DNA of 20,005 nt from Bacteroidales bacterium (GTDB lineage Bacteria > Bacteroidota > Bacteroidia > Bacteroidales > P3), in the NCBI GenBank assembly GCA_900771365.1, contig CAAGNU010000213.1, positions 1-20,005 of the forward strand. The letters run 5' to 3'. Below are positions 7,369 to 13,651 of this stretch, piece by piece. A model generated the notes under the pieces. It saw only the letters and a program-made list of their open reading frames with translations. It was not told the DNA's origin and ran no database searches. Both the position numbers and the translations under genes were made by a program. The number at the start of each line of letters is the position of its first letter. Within the stretch, counting starts at the first letter, position 1.

Positions 7369-8895
7369 TTATTCCCATTCAATAGTTGCTGGAGGCTTGG
7401 AGCTGATATCATAGCACACGCGGTTCACACCCTTAACGTGGTTGATGATATCGTTCGAGACCTTAGCGAGAAACTCGTAGGGCAGGTGGCACCAGTCGGC
7501 AGTCATGCCGTCGACCGACTCCACAGCACGCAGAGCCACGACACGCTCGTAGGTGCGCTCGTCGCCCATCACGCCCACCGACTGGATCGGCAGCAGGATG
7601 CAGCCCGCCTGCCACACCTTGTCGTAGAGGCCGTTGTCACGCAAGCCTTGGATGAAGATATCGTCGACATTCTGTAGAATCTCGACCTTCTCAGGCGTAA
7701 CCTCGCCCAAGATGCGGATTGCCAGGCCGGGGCCAGGGAAGGGATGACGGCCGATAAGTTCCTCCTTGATGCCCAGCTGACGTCCCACGCGCCGCACCTC
7801 GTCCTTGAACAGGCTGCGCAGCGGCTCCACAAGCTGGAGCTTCATATAGTCGGGCAAGCCGCCCACATTATGGTGCGACTTGATGGTCTGCGAAGGTCCC
7901 TTCACAGAACTCGATTCGATAACGTCGGGATAGATCGTGCCCTGTCCAAGCCATTTCGCATCCGTAATCAACTTCGCCTCGGCATCGAACACGTCGATGA
8001 AAGTCTTTCCGATAGCCTTGCGCTTCTTCTCAGGCTCCGTGACGCCTGCGAGGACGCTGTAGAAACGCTCCTTGGCATCCACGCCCTTGACGTTCAAACC
8101 CATGTCGCGATAGGACTCGAGAACGCCTTCAAACTCATTCTTGCGCAGGAGGCCGTTATCGACAAAGATACAGTGAAGCTGATGGCCGATAGCGCGGTTC
8201 AGAAGCACAGCAGCCACCGTGCTGTCCACGCCGCCAGAAAGTCCGAGGACAACCTTGTCGCTACCCACCTTGGCTCGAAGCTGAGCCACGGTAGTCTCAA
8301 TAAACGACTCGGGCGTCCAGCTCTGGTCGCAGCCGCAGATGCCCACCACGAAATTCTTCAGCAGCGTCAAACCGTCCACCGAATGATGCACCTCGGGGTG
8401 GAACTGGATGGCGAAAGTCTGCTCACCCTCAATCTGATATCCCGCGAACTTCACGCTGTCGGTAGAGCAGATGACATGATAGTTCTCCGGAAGGCTCTCT
8501 ATTGTGTCGCCGTGACTCATCCACACCTGGCTGCCCATGGGGACACCCTTCATCAGCGGACTCTCATTGTCGATATACTGCAAATTGGCACGGCCATACT
8601 CGCGAACCTTGGAGTGTTGCACGCTGCCGCCCCCGAACTTAGCCAGGTACTGGGCGCCGTAGCACACTGCCAGCAAGGGCAGACGGCCTTTGATATTGCT
8701 CATGTCGGGAACAGGCGCATCAGCAGCCATACAGCTGTAAGGACTGCCCGAAAAAATAACGCCCTTCACCTCTGGACCCAGAGCGGGAATCTTATTATAG
8801 GGATGTATTTCGCAATAAATATTCAGTTCTCTCACTTTACGCGCAATAAGCTGAGTATACTGAGAACCAAAATCTAAGATAATGATTGTATCCAT
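7369..8895 (-). CDS. guaA: GMP synthase (glutamine-hydrolysing)
   Basis: GuaA turns XMP into GMP using ATP and glutamine-derived ammonia. The 508-residue protein has the class I glutamine amidotransferase domain first (about 1-190). Its nucleophile Cys78 lies in LLAVCYGAQ, and His166 and Glu168 in FHPEV complete the triad. The ATP-pyrophosphatase domain follows, with the PP-loop LGLSGGVDST (217-226). The C-terminal dimerisation domain ends in the typical KPPATIEWE. Length and motifs are those of an intact enzyme. It stands alone on the minus strand with its own promoter-like sequence just upstream and copies of one intergenic repeat on both sides. Confidence 0.98.
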   Translation of the reverse strand: MDTIIILDFGSQYTQLIARKVRELNIYCEIHPYNKIPALGPEVKGVIFSGSPYSCMAADAPVPDMSNIKGRLPLLAVCYGAQYLAKFGGGSVQHSKVREYGRANLQYIDNESPLMKGVPMGSQVWMSHGDTIESLPENYHVICSTDSVKFAGYQIEGEQTFAIQFHPEVHHSVDGLTLLKNFVVGICGCDQSWTPESFIETTVAQLRAKVGSDKVVLGLSGGVDSTVAAVLLNRAIGHQLHCIFVDNGLLRKNEFEGVLESYRDMGLNVKGVDAKERFYSVLAGVTEPEKKRKAIGKTFIDVFDAEAKLITDAKWLGQGTIYPDVIESSSVKGPSQTIKSHHNVGGLPDYMKLQLVEPLRSLFKDEVRRVGRQLGIKEELIGRHPFPGPGLAIRILGEVTPEKVEILQNVDDIFIQGLRDNGLYDKVWQAGCILLPIQSVGVMGDERTYERVVALRAVESVDGMTADWCHLPYEFLAKVSNDIINHVKGVNRVCYDISSKPPATIEWE

Positions 8896-8917
8896 AAATC
8901 TATATTTTTATAAAAAG

Positions 8918-8948
8918 CAAAGATACGATTTTTTTTTGGAATAATAAA
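8918..8948 (-). promoter_or_regulatory. guaA promoter, Bacteroidetes type
   Basis: On the minus strand, TATCTTTG (8925-8918) is a perfect TAnnTTTG -7 box. TTTA (8948-8945), one base off the TTTG -33 box, lies 19 nt upstream. The -7 box is 22 nt before the guaA ATG, giving a short 5' leader. No riboswitch-like structure fits in so short a leader. Confidence 0.65.
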
Positions 8949-8975
8949 CTTTTTTCTCAAAAAAAGCTCATATCA

Positions 8976-9085
8976 ATTGCTTGTGAAGAGTGAAGATTTG
9001 AAGGACGGCAACCGCCCTGCTTCCCCTTTCGATAAGGGGTCGAGGGTATGTTTCGAACAATAATTCCTTATTCAATCCTCAATTC
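8976..9085. repeat. Intergenic repeat, copy B (upstream of guaA)
   Basis: Same orientation as copy A. The 25-base left block (8976-9000) is identical to A, and the right block (9048-9085) has 2 mismatches. The middle (9001-9047) differs and holds an inverted repeat CCCCTT (9023-9028) / AAGGGG (9034-9039). The two copies bracket guaA almost exactly, starting about 80 bp before its start codon and ending about 9 bp past its stop. Confidence 0.8.
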
Positions 9086-9309
9086 AAAGACGGGCCCCGC
9101 CCAACTCCACATTTTACATTCAGCCACCCACTACCGTAAAAAAACAAGAACAACAAAAGCAGTATCTACACACTGATTTACAGGACAATATAGTGTATTC
9201 ACAAAATCAATACGGGAAGACACTCATATCTATACAACAGAACGCACACCCTCCGCAGAAGCGCCCCTGAAACACATCCCTGCCACCGCCCCTATAGTCG
9301 GACTTAGAG

Positions 9310-9353
9310 CGAAGCTACGGCGAAGGTAGGACGAAGCTACGGCAAAGCTTTTT
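9310..9353. repeat. 11-bp tandem repeat, about four units
   Basis: Units CGAAGCTACGG (9310), CGAAGGTAGGA (9321), CGAAGCTACGG (9332) and CAAAGCTTTTT (9343) follow head to tail; the first and third are identical and the last is decayed. An 11-bp unit is out of step with codons but close to one helical turn. It ends in a run of T (9349-9355). Function is unknown. Confidence 0.75.
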
Positions 9354-9480
9354 TTGCTCTTTTTCGACCATTTTTCACGACAAAAATGAGAAGGTTTTCC
9401 GAGAGTCATCAGCAGGCCTGCTTGCCTACCTAGGAAAGATAACAGCCATCGCACTTCGCTATTTCTATAAGGACTTTTTT

Positions 9481-9538
9481 GATTGTTTCGAAACATACCC
9501 CGTCCTTCGGGCACCCTTTCCGAAAGGGGAGGCTGCCG
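9481..9538. repeat. Inverted, partial copy C of the guaA-flanking repeat
   Basis: Read on the minus strand, this segment gives GGGTATGTTTCGAAACAAT, matching GGGTATGTTTCGAACAAT of copy B except for one extra A. Further along it carries CCCTTTCCGAAAGGG-type inverted sequence (9514-9528). Its end runs directly into the first 85-bp unit at 9526, so the two repeat families share a boundary here. Confidence 0.6.
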
Positions 9539-9695
9539 CGTCACAACATTCTACATATCTGTTTGTTATATTTATATAAAACATCCTCGCTTAGGGGTGG
9601 TTATATAGAAGGGGAGGCTACCACATCACAACTATCTTTTCAACAATTGGTTTAAAGTCATACTACATATCTTTGCTATTGGTGGTTATATAGAA
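9526..9695. repeat. Two tandem 85-bp repeat units, the second with a promoter-like box
   Basis: Unit 1 (9526-9610) and unit 2 (9611-9695) both begin GGGGAGGCT and end GGTGGTTATATAGAA; their middles are diverged. A truncated third start (GGATG) follows at 9696. The second half of unit 2 (9644-9697) matches 13-66 at the left edge of the window with 5 mismatches in 54. Unit 2 holds TATCTTTG (9668-9675), with TTG at 9647-9649, 18 nt upstream: close to the Bacteroidetes promoter pattern and directed toward bamD about 225 bp away. Confidence 0.8.
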
Positions 9696-9884
9696 GGATG
9701 ACTCAAGGCGTTTTTTCCCCATTTTTTATGACATTTTTTGACTTGATAACATACTAAATTTTCAGCATACAAGTTATTTATTTTCGGATTCGGAAAGGGC
9801 TTCCGAAAACAGCACAAATGGGTCAGACAAAATTGTTAATAACTAATTATAAAAATAAATATTCACTAATTGGAAAAAAAAACG

Positions 9885-9892
9885 TATCTTTG
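9885..9892 (+). promoter_or_regulatory. bamD -7 box, very short leader
   Basis: TATCTTTG fits TAnnTTTG exactly and is followed by C, as is common. It ends only 6 nt before the bamD ATG (9899-9901), so a transcript starting at the usual distance would have almost no leader. The expected -33 position (about 9862-9865) reads TTCA and is a poor match, so the promoter is not certain. Confidence 0.55.
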
Positions 9893-9898
9893 CAGACT

Positions 9899-10756
9899 AT
9901 GAAAATCGCATCCAAAATAGGAATTATTGTTATAATCACCACACTGCTAACCAGTTGCGGCGATTACGAGAAACTGATGAAAGGCAACGATTTCGATGCC
10001 AAGTATCAGGCTGCCATGAAATACTACGAGAATACCAACTACTCCAGGGCCATCCAGCTGTATGAAAATCTAATCATGCACTACCACGGCAAGGAGAACG
10101 CCGAGAACATCTCGTGGTACTACGCCATGTCCCTCCTCAAGCTCAAGGACTACTACAGCGCCGGCTACCAATTCAAGAACTTCTTCAAGCGCTTCCCCTA
10201 CAGCGAACGTGCTGAAGAAGCCCTCTACCAGGCAGCCAACTGCAAGTACGAGGAGTCGCCTGAATACTACCTCGACCAGAAGATGACCAAGGAGGCTATA
10301 GCCGAGTACGAGTCCTACCTCGACCGCTACCCGACAAGCATCCACGTGCCCGAGATCAACGCCAGAATGGACGAGCTCAACGGCAAGCTGATGCTCAAAG
10401 CCTACGACATCGCCTACAACTACTTCCTGACTGAGAACTACCATGCCGCCTACGTCTCCTTCCAGTCGTACCTCAACAACTATCCCGACGCCGCCAACCG
10501 CGAGGACGCCATGTTCTATATGCTCTCAAGCGGCTACAAGTACGGCATCGGCAGCCAGGAGTCGAAGATGAAGGAACGTCTCCAGCAGGTGGTCAACGAC
10601 TTCGACCGCTTTGCCTCCTCGTTCAAGGACTCCAAGCACCTCGCCCAGGCCCAGGACTACTACACCAAGGCCAAGGCCGCAATCGCCAGCATTGAGGAGG
10701 CCGAAGCTAAGGCCGCCGCCCTGGCTCAGAGTGAGAATAAGAGCACGAAAGATTAA
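9899..10756 (+). CDS. bamD: Outer membrane assembly lipoprotein BamD
   Basis: BamD is the essential lipoprotein partner of BamA in inserting beta-barrel proteins into the outer membrane. The 285-residue protein starts with a lipoprotein signal peptide (MKIASKIGIIVIITTLLTSC; lipobox LTSC, Cys20). It goes on with helical TPR-like repeats such as YYENTNYSRAIQLYENLI, DYYSAGYQFKNFFKRFPYS and AIAEYESYLDRYPTS. The C-terminus is an Ala/Glu/Lys-rich tail. I took the ATG at 9899 because it places the signal peptide at the very N-terminus; an in-frame ATG at 9818 would put 27 polar residues before it and lies upstream of the -7 box. The next gene follows after 113 nt with no visible terminator. Confidence 0.93.
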   Translation: MKIASKIGIIVIITTLLTSCGDYEKLMKGNDFDAKYQAAMKYYENTNYSRAIQLYENLIMHYHGKENAENISWYYAMSLLKLKDYYSAGYQFKNFFKRFPYSERAEEALYQAANCKYEESPEYYLDQKMTKEAIAEYESYLDRYPTSIHVPEINARMDELNGKLMLKAYDIAYNYFLTENYHAAYVSFQSYLNNYPDAANREDAMFYMLSSGYKYGIGSQESKMKERLQQVVNDFDRFASSFKDSKHLAQAQDYYTKAKAAIASIEEAEAKAAALAQSENKSTKD

Positions 10757-10869
10757 AGGCTTAGACGATAATGCCGTCAGCAAAAAGCATGACAGCCAGA
10801 CTGATAGCATGAGACATCTGCCCAACCCAACTTACCACTTAACGATTAAAATAATAAAAATATATACAA

Positions 10870-11247
10870 ATGGAAGACAACAAGAAAAAGATTCCCGACA
10901 CAACCATCACACGCAATACCGCACTTTTCAGCCAGATGACTGAGAACATCTACGAGACTGTGGCCGTACTGACCAAACGCGCCAACCAAATTGCCATCGA
11001 AGAGAAAAAGGAGCTGAAAAAGCAGATTGAGGAGTTCACAACCAACAACGACCTCGGGGATGAGTACTACGAGAACCGCGAGCAGGTTGAGACCGTGCGC
11101 CGTTTCGAAAGAATGCCCAAGCCCGTCCTCACCGCCACCGAGGAGTACCTGGACCAGGCCATCTACTACCGCAACCCCGCCAAGGAAGACCTCAACCAGC
11201 AGAAGATGGAAGAGATGGAAAACAAGGTTATCGCCAACCAGAAATAA
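10870..11247 (+). CDS. rpoZ: Omega-like RNA polymerase subunit (Bacteroidetes type)
   Basis: A 125-residue, highly charged, helical cytoplasmic protein with no signal peptide. The segment TRNTALFSQMTENIYETVAV and the following LTKRANQIAIEEKKELKKQI correspond to the omega/Rpb6 core, where the TENIYE and RANQI segments contact the beta-prime subunit. The position between bamD and coaBC is the one in which Bacteroidetes genomes carry the gene annotated as RNA polymerase omega. Sequence is distant from E. coli RpoZ, so assignment rests on this core and on gene order. No promoter box is seen in the 113-nt spacer, so it is probably transcribed with bamD. Confidence 0.75.
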   Translation: MEDNKKKIPDTTITRNTALFSQMTENIYETVAVLTKRANQIAIEEKKELKKQIEEFTTNNDLGDEYYENREQVETVRRFERMPKPVLTATEEYLDQAIYYRNPAKEDLNQQKMEEMENKVIANQK

Positions 11248-11263
11248 ACCTTGAATCTTAGGA

Positions 11264-11295
11264 TTTGTGATTTCACTTAAAGACAAGTAGATTTG
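11264..11295 (+). promoter_or_regulatory. coaBC promoter, Bacteroidetes type
   Basis: TTTG (11264-11267), 20 nt, then TAGATTTG (11288-11295) match the -33 and -7 consensus with normal spacing. The leader to the coaBC ATG would be about 60 nt. This suggests coaBC and the genes after it can be expressed apart from bamD and the omega gene. Confidence 0.65.
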
Positions 11296-11359
11296 GTGAT
11301 TAGAAGACTCAATGGCTCGCCTACGAATCTCCTAACCTTCATTTAACATTCGAAAAAAC

Positions 11360-12538
11360 ATGCACGTCATAGTGGGCATAACAGGCGGCATAGCTGCCTA
11401 TAAGATACCGCAGCTGGTGAGGCTGTTGTGCCGCGCAGGGCACGATGTTCGCTGCGTGGCCACGGAACACGCGCTGCAGTTCGTCACACCCCTGACCCTC
11501 GAAACGGTCTCGGGCAATAAGCTGTACAGCGACCTTTTCGCCGCCACTAACGACCACTCCACCGAGCACATCTCCCTCAAAGACTGGGGCGACATCATGG
11601 TGGTGGCTCCCGCTACAGCCAACATCATCGGCAAGATGGCATCGGGCATAGGCGACGACGCCCTCAGCACCCTCCTGCTATCTTTCTCCCGCAAACCCAT
11701 ATTCCTGGCTCCCGCCATGAACACGCAGATGTGGGAATGCCCCGCCGTGCAACGCAATATCAGCTACTTGCAGTCTGTAGGCGTCTCCATCATCCCGCCC
11801 GAGAGCGGCGAGCTGGCCTGCGGCACCTCTGGCACAGGCCGCATGGCCGAGCCCGAAGCTATCGCAGACATACTCCTCGCACCCAAGCAGCCCGATCTTA
11901 CAGGACGGCGCATCCTCGTGACGGCAGGTCCGACCTACGAACGCATCGATTCCGTGCGCTTTATCGGCAACTACTCCTCGGGCAAGATGGGCTTCGCCCT
12001 CGCTGAGGCCCTGGCCAAGCACGGCGCCCAGGTCGAGCTGGTCACAGGCCCCACGGCTCAAAGCACCTCTGTGCCCGGAATCCACCGCGTGGACGTGGAA
12101 AGCGCCCGCGAGATGTTCGAGGCCGCCACAGGGGTCTTCCCCTCATGCCAAGGAGCCATCCTCTCCGCAGCCGTGGCCGACTACCGCCCCGAGCACACCG
12201 CCAACCATAAGCTGAAGAAGCAAGGCGACAACGGCATGACTATCAACCTCGTGCAGAACCCCGACATCCTCGCCACCCTCGGCAAGATGAAGCAGGACGG
12301 CCAAAAGCTGATAGGCTTCGCCCTCGAAACCGACAACGAACACGCCAACGCTTGCGAGAAACTCAAGCGCAAGAACCTCGACCACATCGTCCTCAACTCG
12401 CTCCGCGACAAGGGCGCAGGCTTCGGGGTGGACACCAACCTCGTGACCATCATCGACCGCGACGGACGCTCCCACTCTACCGACCTCCTCTCAAAGAAAG
12501 AGGTCGCCGAAGTGATTGTGAAGCACTGCTTCTCCTAA
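11360..12538 (+). CDS. coaBC: Bifunctional phosphopantothenoylcysteine decarboxylase/synthase
   Basis: CoaBC carries out two steps of coenzyme A synthesis: it joins cysteine to 4'-phosphopantothenate and decarboxylates the product. The 392-residue length is normal. The N-terminal flavoprotein CoaC domain (about 1-175) shows GITGGIAAYK, the catalytic His70 in STEHISL, the substrate clamp PAMNTQMW (118-125) and Cys154 in GELACGTSGTGRM. The CoaB domain (about 183-392) begins RILVTAGPTYERIDSVRFIG and includes AAVADYRP and KLKKQ, typical of the synthetase active site. A promoter-like sequence lies just upstream. The stop is 66 nt before the transglycosylase gene. Confidence 0.96.
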   Translation: MHVIVGITGGIAAYKIPQLVRLLCRAGHDVRCVATEHALQFVTPLTLETVSGNKLYSDLFAATNDHSTEHISLKDWGDIMVVAPATANIIGKMASGIGDDALSTLLLSFSRKPIFLAPAMNTQMWECPAVQRNISYLQSVGVSIIPPESGELACGTSGTGRMAEPEAIADILLAPKQPDLTGRRILVTAGPTYERIDSVRFIGNYSSGKMGFALAEALAKHGAQVELVTGPTAQSTSVPGIHRVDVESAREMFEAATGVFPSCQGAILSAAVADYRPEHTANHKLKKQGDNGMTINLVQNPDILATLGKMKQDGQKLIGFALETDNEHANACEKLKRKNLDHIVLNSLRDKGAGFGVDTNLVTIIDRDGRSHSTDLLSKKEVAEVIVKHCFS

Positions 12539-12604
12539 TCTCCGCCACAGCCGAGGCAAGGGGCACAGGACTACCGAACATGACAAAAAGGGACCTGCTC
12601 AACA

Positions 12605-13624
12605 ATGGGCAGGCTAAATAAATATAATATAGTACCATTAATAAGTAACGCCTTGAAGAAACTATCCATCATAGCCATCGTGCTGGCTTCTGTGGCCATA
12701 ATCGGCGAGATCTTCATCTTCGCCTCCCCCGATAGCGAGGACGTACACCGTCGCGCCATCATGACCGACTACCGCGTCTATGCCCCCACCATCCCCGACA
12801 CGCTCACGCTGGCTGGCGAGCGTGTGCCCTTGGACGTGTACTATGTCCGCGAAGCTTTAGACAATGAACTGGTCGTGAACATGTACCGTCAGTCCAGCAC
12901 GTTGCTCTATTTCAAACGCGCCAACCGCTACTTCCCCATCATAGAGCCCATCCTGAAGCGCAACAACATCCCCGAAGACTTCAAATACCTCTGCGTTATC
13001 GAGAGCGGGCTGACGAACGCCACCTCGCCAGCAAAGGCACAGGGCTTCTGGCAGTTCATCAAAAGCACAGGCCAGAAATACGGCCTCTACGTGGACGACG
13101 AAATCGATATGCGCAACGATATCGAGGCCTCCACGGAAGCCGCCTGCAAATTCATCCGCAGCCTCTACAACCGCTACCACAGCTGGGCGGCCGCAGCCGC
13201 AGCCTATAACTGTGGCGAGAACGGACTCTCCCGCAGAATGGAAGCCCAAGGCACACACAACTACTACGACCTGCGACTGAACGCCGAGACAGGCCGCTAC
13301 GTCTACCGCATCCTGGCCATGAAAATCATCATGCAGGATCCGCAGCACTACGGCTATTTCGTGCGCAAATGCGACCTCTACCCTCCCATCCCAACCCGGA
13401 CTGCCACCCTCTCCGGACAAAATGTGGATCTCTATCAATACGCCAAGGACCACAACACCTCCTACAAGATGCTGCGCACCCTCAACCCCTGGCTGCAAAC
13501 CGACAACCTCAAGAACAAGCAGAATAAGAGCTACACGGTGAAGCTCCCCCTGGACAATAACGGAACACTACAAAAGACCCTCGCCAAAGGTCCCAAGGAC
13601 ACCAGCTTCATCAAGAGCATATAA
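12605..13624 (+). CDS. MltD-like membrane-anchored lytic transglycosylase (GH23)
   Basis: A 339-residue protein with an N-terminal membrane anchor (about 18-40, KKLSIIAIVLASVAIIGEIF) and a periplasmic SLT domain (about 95-240) that cleaves peptidoglycan glycan strands. Motifs of the family are present: the catalytic Glu133 in LCVIESGLTN, SPAKAQGFWQF (141-151) and AAAAYNCGENGL (197-208). The C-terminus (about 270-325) with DLYQYAKDHNTSYKMLRTLN and YTVKLP resembles one degenerate LysM-like unit. The ATG at 12605 is well placed before the anchor. The uvrA gene begins 27 nt after its stop and in the same frame. Exact subfamily is uncertain. Confidence 0.88.
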   Translation: MGRLNKYNIVPLISNALKKLSIIAIVLASVAIIGEIFIFASPDSEDVHRRAIMTDYRVYAPTIPDTLTLAGERVPLDVYYVREALDNELVVNMYRQSSTLLYFKRANRYFPIIEPILKRNNIPEDFKYLCVIESGLTNATSPAKAQGFWQFIKSTGQKYGLYVDDEIDMRNDIEASTEAACKFIRSLYNRYHSWAAAAAAYNCGENGLSRRMEAQGTHNYYDLRLNAETGRYVYRILAMKIIMQDPQHYGYFVRKCDLYPPIPTRTATLSGQNVDLYQYAKDHNTSYKMLRTLNPWLQTDNLKNKQNKSYTVKLPLDNNGTLQKTLAKGPKDTSFIKSI

Positions 13625-13651
13625 TCGCTACGACAAGAAAGTACTGAGAAA

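Larger units (their letters stand above)
8896..9898. other. Divergent guaA/bamD spacer, about 1 kb, no supported gene
   Basis: This spacer separates the divergent guaA and bamD genes. It is AT-rich and made largely of repeats: copy B of the guaA-flanking repeat, an 11-bp tandem repeat, an inverted repeat copy and two 85-bp units. A perfect 8-bp inverted repeat (TTTTCGGA 9781-9788 and TCCGAAAA 9802-9809) lies before bamD. A 104-codon minus-strand frame at 9230-9544 runs through these repeats and looks spurious. The long spacer is odd for a region otherwise packed with genes. Confidence 0.7.

Noticed and set aside
7744..8877. Long plus-strand frame (377 codons) opposite guaA, and similar frames opposite lpxC (4696-5622), the LysM gene (5571-6587), uvrA (15584-16423) and the C10 protease (18784-19683)
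   Set aside because: They are antisense shadows of genes with strong family motifs, made long by G+C-rich codon use; none has motifs of its own.
9230..9544. 104-codon minus-strand reading frame in the guaA/bamD spacer
   Set aside because: It runs through the 11-bp tandem repeat, repeat copy C and the start of an 85-bp unit. It has no recognisable domain and no promoter box or gene context; its sequence is explained by the repeats.
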